A stretch of DNA of 64,000 bases from an uncultured Pelagibacteraceae bacterium (lineage in GTDB: Bacteria; Pseudomonadota; Alphaproteobacteria; Pelagibacterales; Pelagibacteraceae), in contig CABYSJ010000006.1 of NCBI GenBank assembly GCA_902521615.1, positions 1-64,000 on the forward strand, in the 5' to 3' direction. The notes under the pieces were generated by a model that did no database searches, was not told the origin of the DNA, and saw only the letters and a list, made by a program, of their open reading frames with translations. The position numbers and the translations under genes are program-made. Positions 55,453 to 64,000 of the stretch are shown in pieces. Every line of letters starts with the position of its first letter. Positions within the stretch are counted from its first letter, which is position 1.

Positions 55453-56445
55453 GTTTTCTAAATCTTTCTTTATTATATCCGGTATAGAAATTTCTTTTTT
55501 TGAGTTATTTTTATACCGGTTAAATTTATTTTGTCCTGGATACATTATTTCTTTAACTCCTTTTATCTTTGGAAGTTTTTTTATTGTTTTAATATTATCT
55601 TTAATTCGTTGATTATAATTTTTTTGAAATAGATTTGCTTTAAAAGTAATAAATAAATGTCCAATATTTTGAGGACCTGAAAAATCATCAAATGGATCTT
55701 TAACTCTCCCTGCGTGATTTCCACCAGTTAAAACTCCACTTAAAATATCTACCATCCAAGCAAGTCCCGATCCTCTAAAGCCTGCAATTGGTAATTGAAC
55801 TCCGGCTAATGCTTTTTTTGCATCAATGGTTGGTTTGCCAAATTTATCTAAAGCAACTCCCGCAGGAATTGATTGATTATTTCTCGCCGCGACTCTAATT
55901 TTACCTCTGTTAATTACTGAAATTGATGTGTCTAAAATAAATGGAATTTTAGAACCAGTAGGGGATCCAAAACAAATTGGATTTGTTCCAAATAAAGATT
56001 TTAAAGCACCATGTGGAGCAACTGCAGGTGGAGCATTTGTATATATCATAGTGATTAAATTTTTCTTTATTGCTTGTTCAGCGTAATAGCCCGATAAACC
56101 ATAGTGACCACTATTTTTAACAGCCACCATTCCTATTCCGGTTTTTTGTGCATGTTTAATTGCAGTTTTAATTCCTAGATCAGCAGCAACAAAACCAATA
56201 CTATTATTTGCATCAATATGAGAAATAGAAGAAGAAATTTTTTTAATTTTAATTTTTGGTTTTGGATTAATTACTTTTTTAGAAATTCGATCACAGTACA
56301 TTTTAAGTCTTGATAAACCATGTCCATAAGCACCAACCAATTCTGCATTGATTAATGCATTAGTAGAAATTAGAGCATGATCTTTATTTAGACCAAATTT
56401 TTGAAATATTTTAATGACTTGTTTTTTTAAAACCGGGGTCTTCAT
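55432..56445 (-). CDS. Ldh_2-family (malate/sulfolactate/ureidoglycolate-type) dehydrogenase
   Basis: A 337-residue NAD(P)-dependent 2-hydroxyacid dehydrogenase of the non-Rossmann type. Family segments are ELVGAYGHGLSRLKMYCDRI (likely catalytic His), KNSGHYGLSGYYAEQA, PPAVAPHG, FGTNPICFGSP and GFRGSGLAWMVDILSG. The family includes malate, ureidoglycolate and (R)-sulfolactate dehydrogenases. Position 16 bases downstream of a taurine-type transporter operon makes sulfolactate a plausible substrate, but sequence alone does not decide. Confidence 0.85.
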   Translation of the reverse strand: MKTPVLKKQVIKIFQKFGLNKDHALISTNALINAELVGAYGHGLSRLKMYCDRISKKVINPKPKIKIKKISSSISHIDANNSIGFVAADLGIKTAIKHAQKTGIGMVAVKNSGHYGLSGYYAEQAIKKNLITMIYTNAPPAVAPHGALKSLFGTNPICFGSPTGSKIPFILDTSISVINRGKIRVAARNNQSIPAGVALDKFGKPTIDAKKALAGVQLPIAGFRGSGLAWMVDILSGVLTGGNHAGRVKDPFDDFSGPQNIGHLFITFKANLFQKNYNQRIKDNIKTIKKLPKIKGVKEIMYPGQNKFNRYKNNSKKEISIPDIIKKDLENLISKHR

Positions 56446-56461
56446 TTCATCCCCTTAACAT

Positions 56462-58387
56462 TTATCCTTTTCCACGCCAAGGAATAGTTTTATCAATTAT
56501 TTTTCTTAATGTAATATCAAATAAAAGACCTAGTAGACCCATAATAAATATCGTTATCCAAATTACCTCATATTGAAAGTACTTTTTAGCGACGTTTTCA
56601 ACAAAACCAATACCGGTTGTACCAGCTAAAAATTCTGCAGCTACAAGTGTTCCCCAACACATTCCAACAGCAACTCTAATTCCTGTAAGAATTTCAGGCA
56701 GTGAATTTGGGAAAATCACGTGTCTTAATATTTGTTTTTTAGTAGCTCCTAATGAGTGGGCTGCATGGATTTTTGAAAGTTGTGTTCCTGATGCACCAGC
56801 TCTTGCAGAAATAATCATAATCGATAAAGAGACCATAAATAACAAAAATACTTTTCCTGAGTTATCAATTCCAAGTACAGAAATAATTAATGGTGCCCAT
56901 GCAAGAGGAGGAACAGGTCTGTAAAGTTCTATTAACGGATCGAAGAAACCTTTTGCAAATCTGTTTAGGCCCATAAATAATCCTAAAGGTACACCAATTA
57001 TAATACCGAAGATTAATCCTAAAAATACTCTCATAAAAGAGTCCCAGATATGTCCGTATGGAACAGGTACTTTAAATAATTTAAAGTCACCTGTAACAAA
57101 TTTTAATACATTGCTTTTAAAGTTTTCTTTTACTACTCCATCTTTAGTATGTACTGGATATTCACCAGGCAATATATCTGCTATCCAATCTGGTAAAATA
57201 AACCCTATCATTTTACTCACATCAACCATTTCAATCCATAAAAGAGGAATATTTTTGTAGCCAACACTTGGTTTTGACATCAGTATAAATTTATTAAAAG
57301 TATCAGATGGTTTTGGTAGCCATCTTCCTGATCCTTGCTCAGAACATGTTGGTCCACTTGCTACAATTGTTCCAGCTGGGAATAAAAGTATATCAATTAA
57401 TCTTAATCCACCTTGCTCTTTATTTTGCAATTCATCAAATTCAATTATTGCTGCTTGCATTTCATTTAATGCATTAGGAGGATAGATACTTGCAAACTCT
57501 ATTCTTCTTGCAATTTTAACAATATTTTTTGCATAATCTGATGCTATTTCTTCATTATCATTTAAACCTTTTCTGTAAGCTTTAATGTCATTTTTAAGTT
57601 GTTTAATTGAGCTTTTGAACTGTGGGTTATGATTTTTTAATTTGAAAAATTTGTCGTCAATTTTTTTTAGTTCTGCTGCAGCTGCATGAAATTTTAAGCC
57701 TTTATTAGTTTGAGGTGCAGTAGGTATTTCAATGGTATTTTCAATTGAACCACTCCCAGAATCTATTGTTGTAATCCCCCAACCACCTTGTTCATCAATA
57801 AGTTTTTGTCTTTCAGTTTTCTGAGCATCTGTTTCAAAAGGATAATCTTTCTTTTGGAAATTAGAACTTAGAAGTTTTATTTCTTCTGTCATTTCTTTAA
57901 GTTTAATTTTGGTATCCATTTCCATTAATTCTTCACTTGTTAAAAAAGGAATTAATTTAGAAGTTCTATCAATGTAGCTAACAAGGATTGTTTTTTGTTG
58001 ATCATTTAGATCTGGAGATGCTTTTATTTCATTTGCAATTTTTAAAAGATTTTTATTTTCAATTTTAATAATAGATGTGCTTTTGAATTCTCTTTCTTCA
58101 ATAGGGAATTGGTACTTTAAACCTAATAACGACTCATTAATTTTAGCAACTTGGCATAATTCATTTGCTGATTTTGGATAAAAGCCTTTTGCTATATCCC
58201 ATGAATAATAAAGCCACAGCATCAGGATTGCACTACTACCGACAATTACCCAGTGTGTTCCACCTTTTGCTCTTTCTGGATTACCAAAGACAGCGTCAAC
58301 TTTTTCAGTCCTAATTAATCTTCTTCCATAAAGAATACAGCCAATAACAGATACGATAATTAATATTGTTACAAATTGGGTTAACAT
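56462..58387 (-). CDS. tauC: TauC/SsuC-type ABC permease with very large N-terminal extension
   Basis: A 641-residue protein. The C-terminal ~210 residues are a standard TauC/SsuC/NrtB permease, with EAA loop LSKIHAAHSLGATKKQILRH. In front are two membrane helices (about 5-20 and 48-65) and about 330 mostly hydrophilic, helix-rich residues (including AAAAELKKIDDKFFKLKN and EQGGLRLIDILLF), not found in ordinary 260-residue TauC proteins. By topology this part is probably periplasmic. It could contact the binding protein or bind substrate. It shares one base with tauB. Confidence 0.85.
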   Translation of the reverse strand: MLTQFVTILIIVSVIGCILYGRRLIRTEKVDAVFGNPERAKGGTHWVIVGSSAILMLWLYYSWDIAKGFYPKSANELCQVAKINESLLGLKYQFPIEEREFKSTSIIKIENKNLLKIANEIKASPDLNDQQKTILVSYIDRTSKLIPFLTSEELMEMDTKIKLKEMTEEIKLLSSNFQKKDYPFETDAQKTERQKLIDEQGGWGITTIDSGSGSIENTIEIPTAPQTNKGLKFHAAAAELKKIDDKFFKLKNHNPQFKSSIKQLKNDIKAYRKGLNDNEEIASDYAKNIVKIARRIEFASIYPPNALNEMQAAIIEFDELQNKEQGGLRLIDILLFPAGTIVASGPTCSEQGSGRWLPKPSDTFNKFILMSKPSVGYKNIPLLWIEMVDVSKMIGFILPDWIADILPGEYPVHTKDGVVKENFKSNVLKFVTGDFKLFKVPVPYGHIWDSFMRVFLGLIFGIIIGVPLGLFMGLNRFAKGFFDPLIELYRPVPPLAWAPLIISVLGIDNSGKVFLLFMVSLSIMIISARAGASGTQLSKIHAAHSLGATKKQILRHVIFPNSLPEILTGIRVAVGMCWGTLVAAEFLAGTTGIGFVENVAKKYFQYEVIWITIFIMGLLGLLFDITLRKIIDKTIPWRGKG

Positions 58388-59184
58388 TAATTATCTTTCC
58401 CCATTATTTCTTCTTCCATATTCCAAATCATGGATAAAATTTCTTCTCTTGTAGATGAAAATTCTTTATTTTTTTTAATTTCTCTTAAATCTTGAGTAAG
58501 ACCCATTTCTGCAAATGGAAGATTATACTCTTTATGTATACGCCCTGGTCTTGGTGCCATTACATATAATCTTTCTCCAAGTAACAATGCTTCTTCAACA
58601 GAGTGAGTAATTAAGATAATTGTTTTTCCAGTCTCTTTCCAAATCTTTAAAACTAATGATTGCATTTTTTCTCTAGTTAATGCATCTAAAGCTCCTAATG
58701 GTTCATCCATTAAAATTAAATCAGGATCATTTATTAAACATCTTGCAAGAGCAACTCTTTGCTGCATACCTCCAGATAGTTGATAAGTTGGAGTGTTACC
58801 AAAACCTTTGAGTCCAACTATATCTAACCACTCATCAACTTTCTTAGCTGTAACTTCAGGATCTTCTTTCTTCATCCTAAGTCCAAAATTTACATTCTCA
58901 GCTACCGTTAACCATTCAAACAAAGCACCTTGTTGAAATACCATTCCTCTTTCAACGCCAGGTCCATCAATTTCATTATTATTAAGTGTTATTTTTCCAG
59001 AGGTAGGTCTTAAAAATCCTGCGGTAATATTTAATAAAGTTGTTTTTCCACAACCAGAAGGACCAAGCACTGTAAGCAATTCTCCTTTTTTTAAAGTAAA
59101 GCTTACGTCCTTTAAAGCATGAACTGTTTCTCCTTTTGGAGTTTTAAAAATCATGTTTAGATTTTGAGAAATCAGATCACTCAT
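58387..59184 (-). CDS. tauB: TauB/SsuB-type ABC transporter ATPase
   Basis: A 265-residue ATPase: Walker A GPSGCGKTT, Q-loop VFQQGALFEWLTV, signature LSGGMQQRVALARC, Walker B LILMDEPLGALD and H-loop LITHSVEEA. The FQQ..L.W.T pattern is typical of the nitrate/sulfonate/taurine class. It energises the TauC-like permease encoded next. A hairpin separates it from the binding-protein gene upstream. Confidence 0.92.
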   Translation of the reverse strand: MSDLISQNLNMIFKTPKGETVHALKDVSFTLKKGELLTVLGPSGCGKTTLLNITAGFLRPTSGKITLNNNEIDGPGVERGMVFQQGALFEWLTVAENVNFGLRMKKEDPEVTAKKVDEWLDIVGLKGFGNTPTYQLSGGMQQRVALARCLINDPDLILMDEPLGALDALTREKMQSLVLKIWKETGKTIILITHSVEEALLLGERLYVMAPRPGRIHKEYNLPFAEMGLTQDLREIKKNKEFSSTREEILSMIWNMEEEIMGKDN

Positions 59185-59210
59185 AAGTGCGTTATATTAG
59201 AAATTTTATA

Positions 59211-59250
59211 AAAAAAATAGGCACCAATTATAAAATCAGTGCCTATTTAA
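59211..59250 (-). terminator. Terminator-like hairpin between tauA and tauB
   Basis: On the minus strand AAATAGGCAC and GTGCCTATTT form a perfect 10-bp stem followed by a U-run. It lies about 25 bases after the tauA stop and about 30 bases before the tauB start. It should act as an attenuator that makes binding protein more abundant than the membrane subunits. Confidence 0.8.
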
Positions 59251-59270
59251 AAAGTTTTAAACCCTTAAAA

Positions 59271-60212
59271 TTATAAAGGTAAGAAACTTGTATCTACAGC
59301 TCCTCCTGGAGTTCCCATACCTTTTAGGAAACCATCAAGATTACCACTTTCCATAGATGCTTTTGTTTCTTCTGGTGTTAAGAATTTGAAACCACTTAAA
59401 GTGTCTTTCATATCTGCAACTGTCATTTCAGAAGCTTTCGCCATTGAATTCATGTCAGCTTTACCAGCTTTGTATCTAGCATTAGCTTCATGTGTAACTT
59501 CGATGAAAGTTCTTAACATACCCGGGTTTTCTTTCATGAATTTATCTGTAACAGAAGTAATATCTATACCCAAGATACCAGCTGCTCTAGCTTCATCTAC
59601 AGTTAAAAGTCTTGATCCAACTGCAGTTGCTGCTTTTATAGAGTTACCACCAAATAAACATGCCATTACAACATCGCCACTAACTAATGCAGCAGCACCT
59701 TCTTCAGGGTCCATTTGAATAATGTCCATTTTACCTCTGTCAGCACCAACAACTTTCATACTTTCATCAAAAACGTATTCAGCCATTGTTCCTAATGGAA
59801 CAGCAACTTTTTTACCTTCTAATTCAGTAGCGTTTGCTTTTGTAATTCCAGATGCATTAGATGTAACACATGTAGTTCCACCCATTCCGTATTCCATAGC
59901 AATATCAACTAATTTGATAGGCGCATTAGATTTTACAGCATTGATAAAAGGCACTAATCCTTGAGAGTAAGAAATATCAATATCTCCTGCTAACATTGCA
60001 TCAGTCATTGCTCCACCATTAGTGAAATTTGTCCATTTTACTGGAACACCAAGAGCTTTAGCAAAATTCTTTTTCTGCATGTCTTCTAAATTTGGGCTTG
60101 GCCATTCTAGAAAGTATGCAACTCTAACCTCATTTGCAGCTGAATTAGCAACTGAAATTGATAGGTTAAGTGCAAAAATAGATCCTAGAATAAAACTTAG
60201 TATTTTTTTCAT
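59271..60212 (-). CDS. tauA: TauA-type taurine/sulfonate-binding protein
   Basis: A 313-residue periplasmic binding protein with signal peptide MKKILSFILGSIFALNLSISVANSA. The mature start VRVAYFLEWPSPNLEDMQKK and the segments TNGGAMTDAMLAGDIDISYS and YGMGGTTCVTSNASG fit the SsuA/TauA (NMT1-like) family. Substrate is most likely taurine or a related sulfonate, given the tauABC order and the aminotransferase and alanine dehydrogenase genes divergent from it. Confidence 0.88.
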   Translation of the reverse strand: MKKILSFILGSIFALNLSISVANSAANEVRVAYFLEWPSPNLEDMQKKNFAKALGVPVKWTNFTNGGAMTDAMLAGDIDISYSQGLVPFINAVKSNAPIKLVDIAMEYGMGGTTCVTSNASGITKANATELEGKKVAVPLGTMAEYVFDESMKVVGADRGKMDIIQMDPEEGAAALVSGDVVMACLFGGNSIKAATAVGSRLLTVDEARAAGILGIDITSVTDKFMKENPGMLRTFIEVTHEANARYKAGKADMNSMAKASEMTVADMKDTLSGFKFLTPEETKASMESGNLDGFLKGMGTPGGAVDTSFLPL

Positions 60213-60392
60213 TTATTCCCCTATGTTTAATTAATTAAATTCTGGATATTTAAATTCAAATTGTCTCCGAAGTAAAACAAAAAAAGAAACTTATACAATC
60301 CTTAGTTGTGTCAATAATGTGGTAGTTAATCCATTTATTTTAGTCTAAAGAGGCCTTAAGATTAAATTAAAATATTTTAAAAAAAAATTTTT
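60213..60392. promoter_or_regulatory. Divergent promoter region between tauA and the aminotransferase gene
   Basis: A 180-base gap holds the promoters of both divergent units. It contains the 11-base palindrome TTTAGTCTAAA at 60339-60349. I see no riboswitch, tRNA or CCCATTTTGA element. The aminotransferase ATG follows an A/T run with no ribosome-binding sequence. Confidence 0.35.
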
Positions 60393-61739
60393 ATGAGCAC
60401 ACAAAATAAAACAGCAATTCCAAATTCTTTAAATGAGCATTGGATGCCATTTACATCTAACAAAGATTTTAAGGAGAACCCAAGATTAATTGTTGAAGCT
60501 AAAGGTGTGTATTTAAAAAACCACCAAGGACAAACTCAAATTGATGCAAGCTCAGGATTGTTTTGTAATCCTTTAGGGCATGGTAGACAAGAAATTATTG
60601 AGGCAATAACAAATCAATTGAAAACTTTAGATTATTGCCAACCTTTCCAGCAAGGTTTTGGTGGATCATTTGAATTAGCGACTAGAATTTCAAAACATAC
60701 TCCAGGAAACTTAAATAGAATGTTTTATACTATTTGTGGTTCAACAGCTGTTGAAACTGCAATTAAGATTGCAATCGCTTACCATAGAGCAAGAGGAGAT
60801 AGTCAAAGATTTAGATTTGTTGGTAGAGAAAGAGGTTATCATGGAATGAATATTGGTGCGACTTCTGTTGGAGGTATGGTTAATAATGTTAAAACTTTTG
60901 CGAGTGTTTTAATGCCGGGCGTAGTTCACATGAGACATACACATTTACCAGAACATAAATTTGTAAGTGGTCAACCAGAAACAGGTGTTGAGCTAGCGGA
61001 AGATTTAGAAAGAATTTGTATGAACTTTGGAGCTGAAAATATTGCTGCTTGTATTGTTGAACCTATTGCAGGATCAACAGGTACATTGGTTCCGCCAAAA
61101 GGATATCTACAAAGATTAAGAGAGATTTGTGATAAACACGGAATACTTCTAATATTTGATGAAGTAATTACTGGATGGGGAAGAACAGGATCTCCATTTG
61201 CATCACAAGAGTATGGGGTCACTCCAGACATGATGACAATGGCAAAAGCTACAACAAATGGTATTAGCCCAATGGGAGTTGTTGCATGTAAAGAAGATAT
61301 CTATGATGCAATTGCAGAAAATGCTCCTAAAGGGACTATAGAATTATTTCATGGATATACTTATTCAGGAATTCCAATTTCAGTAGCTGCTGGATTAGCA
61401 GTACAAGATATTATTGAAAAAGATGATATTTTCAATAGAGCAAAAAATTTAGCACCTTATTTCCAAGAAGGTCTAATGTCTTTAAAAGATATCGATGTTG
61501 TTGATAATATCAGAGGATACGGAATGATGGGTGGAATTGATATTGTTATGGATAAAAAACCTGGTGCAGCAGGTTTGACTTGTTTCAAACATTGCTATGA
61601 AGCAGGGGTAAATTTCAAAGCTACTGGTGATTGTTTAATCATTGCTCCAATGTTTATTTGTGAAAAAAAACACATTGATGAGATTATTGAAAAACTTAGA
61701 ATAGGAATAACAAATTACGCAAAAAGTAAAAAGAATTAA
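60393..61739 (+). CDS. tpa: Class III aminotransferase, taurine/omega-amino-acid:pyruvate type
   Basis: A 448-residue PLP enzyme. It starts NSLNEHWMPFTSNKDFKENP, the usual opening of omega-amino-acid:pyruvate aminotransferases. FDEVITGWGRTG and the PLP lysine in MTMAKATTNGISPMG are intact. It would move the amino group from taurine, beta-alanine or a related amine to pyruvate, making alanine. That fits the alanine dehydrogenase gene nine bases downstream, which regenerates pyruvate. Divergence from tauABC supports taurine, giving sulfoacetaldehyde, but beta-alanine is possible. Confidence 0.82.
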   Translation: MSTQNKTAIPNSLNEHWMPFTSNKDFKENPRLIVEAKGVYLKNHQGQTQIDASSGLFCNPLGHGRQEIIEAITNQLKTLDYCQPFQQGFGGSFELATRISKHTPGNLNRMFYTICGSTAVETAIKIAIAYHRARGDSQRFRFVGRERGYHGMNIGATSVGGMVNNVKTFASVLMPGVVHMRHTHLPEHKFVSGQPETGVELAEDLERICMNFGAENIAACIVEPIAGSTGTLVPPKGYLQRLREICDKHGILLIFDEVITGWGRTGSPFASQEYGVTPDMMTMAKATTNGISPMGVVACKEDIYDAIAENAPKGTIELFHGYTYSGIPISVAAGLAVQDIIEKDDIFNRAKNLAPYFQEGLMSLKDIDVVDNIRGYGMMGGIDIVMDKKPGAAGLTCFKHCYEAGVNFKATGDCLIIAPMFICEKKHIDEIIEKLRIGITNYAKSKKN

Positions 61740-61748
61740 TTTTCGTTT

Positions 61749-62867
61749 ATGAAAATTGGAGTTCCTAAAGAAATAAAACCTCAGGAAAATAGAATTGGTT
61801 TAACACCTGATAGTGTTAAAACTTTAGTTTCAGAAGGTCATGAAGTTTTAGTTGAAAACAATGGTGGGTTTGAAGCTGGTTTTGAGAACGATCAATATAT
61901 AAAAGCTGGAGCTAAAATATCTGATACAGCAGCTGATATTTTTAACGATGCAGAAATAATTGTTAAAGTTAAAGAACCTCAAAAAGTAGAAGTTGATATG
62001 ATTAGAGAAAATCAAATCGTATATACCTATCTACATTTAGCTGCTGCAAAAGAATTAACAGAAGGGTTAATAAAATCTAAAAGTATTAATATAGCTTACG
62101 AAACAGTCACTGATGATAATGGAAGATTGCCATTACTTGCTCCGATGAGTGCTGTGGCAGGGAGAATGTCAGTACAAGCAGGTGCTCATTGTTTAGAGAA
62201 AAATCAAAGTGGTAGAGGTTTGCTTTTAGGTGGTGCACCAGGTGTAACAGGTGGAACTGTGGTTATATTAGGCGGAGGAGTTGTTGGAGAGAACGCTGCA
62301 GTGATTGCAACAGGCATGCAAGCAAAAGTTCATATTGTAGATAAATCTGAAGCTCGATTAAGACAACTTGTTGAAATGTTTGGAGATAAAATTATTCCTG
62401 AACAAAGTGATAAAACAGATTTAGATAAATTAGTTGCTGAAGCTGATTTATTAGTTGGTGGAGTGTTAATCCCTGGTGCTGAAGCACCAAAACTAATTAC
62501 TAAAGAAATGATCAAGACTATGAAAAGGGGTTCTGTAATTGTTGATGTTGCTATAGATCAAGGAGGATGCGTAGAAACAAGTAAACCAACAACACACGGT
62601 AATCCAACTTATATAGTTGATGACGTAGTTCATTACTGTGTAGCAAATATGCCAGGTGGTGTACCTAGAACATCTACATTGGCGTTGAATAATGCAACCT
62701 TACCTTTTTTAGTTAAACTAGCTAACAAAGGTTATCAAAAAGCGTTAAGTGACGATAAAAACTTTTTAGCAGGGTTAAATGTTCATAAAGGTCAAGTAAC
62801 ATACAAAGCTGTTGCTGATGTATTTGGACATAATTTCGTAGAACCTGGAGAAGCTATCAAACATTAG
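61749..62867 (+). CDS. ald: Alanine dehydrogenase
   Basis: A 372-residue NAD-dependent enzyme that deaminates alanine to pyruvate and ammonium. Signatures are MKIGVPKEIKPQENRIGLTP, VKVKEPQ, TYLHLAAAKEL, the Rossmann loop VVILGGGVVGENAA and DVAIDQGGC. Length is normal. It pairs with the aminotransferase in a pyruvate-alanine cycle that releases the amino group as ammonium. It ends two bases before the FAD oxidoreductase gene. Confidence 0.94.
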   Translation: MKIGVPKEIKPQENRIGLTPDSVKTLVSEGHEVLVENNGGFEAGFENDQYIKAGAKISDTAADIFNDAEIIVKVKEPQKVEVDMIRENQIVYTYLHLAAAKELTEGLIKSKSINIAYETVTDDNGRLPLLAPMSAVAGRMSVQAGAHCLEKNQSGRGLLLGGAPGVTGGTVVILGGGVVGENAAVIATGMQAKVHIVDKSEARLRQLVEMFGDKIIPEQSDKTDLDKLVAEADLLVGGVLIPGAEAPKLITKEMIKTMKRGSVIVDVAIDQGGCVETSKPTTHGNPTYIVDDVVHYCVANMPGGVPRTSTLALNNATLPFLVKLANKGYQKALSDDKNFLAGLNVHKGQVTYKAVADVFGHNFVEPGEAIKH

Positions 62868-62869
62868 AA

Positions 62870-64000
62870 ATGGAAAAAAACTATCCTTCAAGCGCAAAGG
62901 TAGTTGTAATAGGGGGTGGCGTTGCTGGTACTTCTTGTGCTTATCATTTAGCTAAATTTGGCTGGAAAGATGTTGTTTTATTAGAACGAGATCAATTAAC
63001 ATCTGGTACAACTTGGCATGCTGCAGGATTAATAGGTCAATTAGGAGCTACTTCTACTATAACTAAATTAAGAAAATATTCTTTAGATCTTTACAAAGAG
63101 CTAGAAAAAACAACAGGTTTATCAACTGGTCTTAAACAGAATGGAGCAATAACAGTAGCTTCTTCCAAAGAAAGAATGCAGGAGTTGTTAAGGCAAGCTA
63201 CAACTGCACAATTATCAAATGTTGAGGTTGAAGTTTTAAACAAAGAAAGAATAAAAGAATTATATCCTGTAGTAAAAAACGAAGATCTAGTTGGTGGTGT
63301 TTATATGCCTAAAGATGGTCAGGCAGATCCTGTTGGAGTTACCAATGTATTGGCTAAAGCAGCTAGAATTTTGGGTGTTCAAATATTTGAGAAGACACCA
63401 GTAAAAAAAATTTTATTAAAAAATAAACGAATATGTGGTGTTGAAATTTCCCAAGGAAAAATTGATTGTGAATATGTAGTTTTAGCTACAGGAATGTGGT
63501 CTAGACAAATTGGAGAAGATATTGGTGTTAGTGTTCCGTTATATCCTAATGAGCACTTCTATGTGATTACAGAACCAATGAAAGATCTTCCTAAAGATTT
63601 ACCTGTTTTAAGGGATTACAATGCTTGTCTTTATTTAAAAGAAGATGCCGGAAAAATACTAGTTGGAATTTTCGAACCTAATGCAAAACCTGCTTTTAAA
63701 GATAGTGGAAAAGTTCCTGATGATTTTTCATTCGGAGAATTTCCTGATGATTTTGATCATTTTGAGCCTTACCTTGAGAAATCTTTTAATAGACTTCCAA
63801 TGTTAGAAAACGCAGGTATAAGAAAGTTTTTTTCAGGACCCGAGTCGTTTACACCTGATACTCAATATTTACTTGGGGAAACACCAGAAGTAAAAAACCT
63901 TTATACGTGTTGTGGTTTTAATAGTATTGGAATAGCAAGTTCTGGAGGTGCAGGCAGAGTTACTGCTGAATGGATGATTAACGGTCATACAAATGAAGAT
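62870..64000 (+). CDS. FAD-dependent dimethylglycine/sarcosine-dehydrogenase-like oxidoreductase, 3' end cut
   Basis: The first 377 codons of a DAO-family flavoprotein run off the window. The FAD loop is KVVVIGGGVAGTSCAYHLAKFG, followed by LLERDQLTSGTTWHAAGLI, where the Thr-Trp-His segment is the covalent-FAD or active-site region of DMGDH-type enzymes. Later segments are YVVLATGMWSRQIG, FFSGPESFTPDTQYLLGE and CGFNSIGIASSGGAGR. Full proteins of this group often continue into a folate-binding GCV_T domain, which would lie beyond 64000. It likely oxidises an N-methylated amine or amino acid. Confidence 0.88.
   Translation, partial: MEKNYPSSAKVVVIGGGVAGTSCAYHLAKFGWKDVVLLERDQLTSGTTWHAAGLIGQLGATSTITKLRKYSLDLYKELEKTTGLSTGLKQNGAITVASSKERMQELLRQATTAQLSNVEVEVLNKERIKELYPVVKNEDLVGGVYMPKDGQADPVGVTNVLAKAARILGVQIFEKTPVKKILLKNKRICGVEISQGKIDCEYVVLATGMWSRQIGEDIGVSVPLYPNEHFYVITEPMKDLPKDLPVLRDYNACLYLKEDAGKILVGIFEPNAKPAFKDSGKVPDDFSFGEFPDDFDHFEPYLEKSFNRLPMLENAGIRKFFSGPESFTPDTQYLLGETPEVKNLYTCCGFNSIGIASSGGAGRVTAEWMINGHTNED

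Noticed and set aside
59386..59718. A 110-codon plus-strand frame inside tauA
   Set aside because: It is wholly antisense to a well-supported binding-protein gene and ends by chance.
55096..60349. An 11-base palindrome TTTAGACTAAA at 55096 and its complement form at 60339
   Set aside because: Two copies of an AT-rich palindrome in unrelated promoters are within chance; no further copies were noticed.

Overview
The window is very AT-rich and gene-dense. Intergenic gaps are mostly under 200 bases, and six convergent gene pairs overlap at their 3' ends. Gene content is typical of a streamlined marine alphaproteobacterium: many substrate-binding-protein ABC transporters, a taurine/sulfonate uptake cluster, a DMGDH-like oxidoreductase, and few regulators. 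The best guess is Pelagibacterales (SAR11). That guess rests on composition and gene content, not on a phylogenetic marker. I see no rRNA, tRNA, CRISPR array, insertion sequence or prophage.

Layout. 1-4.9 kb holds housekeeping genes (cysE-cysK, a VOC protein, a LysE-type exporter, an alpha/beta hydrolase, a HAD-like protein). 4.3-18.7 kb holds two divergent transport operons that meet at 11.24-11.29 kb. The leftward one has a cupin protein, a double SnoaL protein, a MetE-like protein, a solute-binding protein, two permeases and the HAD-like protein. The rightward one has another double SnoaL protein, the only sugar-type ATPase, a binding protein, two permeases and an MGH-type glycoside hydrolase. 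18.7-22.2 kb holds a rhodanese, a HisD/HpsN-type dehydrogenase, a phosphotransacetylase-like protein and a bile-acid-symporter-family protein.

22.2-55.5 kb is the unusual region. It encodes a complete type IV pilus: a PilM-PilN fusion, PilO, P, Q, B and C on the plus strand, PilT with minor pilins and PilY1 on the minus strand, a prepilin peptidase, and four major-type pilins. Interleaved are two autotransporters, a regulator with two winged-helix domains, and a partner-switching signalling set: a GAF-SpoIIE phosphatase, an RsbW-like kinase, an RsbV-like STAS protein, and two tandem ammonium transporters each fused to a C-terminal SpoIIE phosphatase. A repeated intergenic element, CCCATTTTGA or a close relative, lies upstream of the double-winged-helix regulator, pilMN/pilT, the main pilin/rsbV, the second Amt operon and a small membrane protein. 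I infer that ammonium (and a GAF-sensed signal) acts through a partner switch on pilus and surface-adhesin expression or function. No sigma factor or other final target is visible in the window.

55.4-64 kb is an organosulfonate/amino-acid block: an Ldh_2-family dehydrogenase, TauC-, TauB- and TauA-like transporter genes on the minus strand, then a class III aminotransferase, alanine dehydrogenase and a truncated FAD oxidoreductase on the plus strand. All three ABC operons here carry a strong RNA hairpin immediately after the binding-protein gene.
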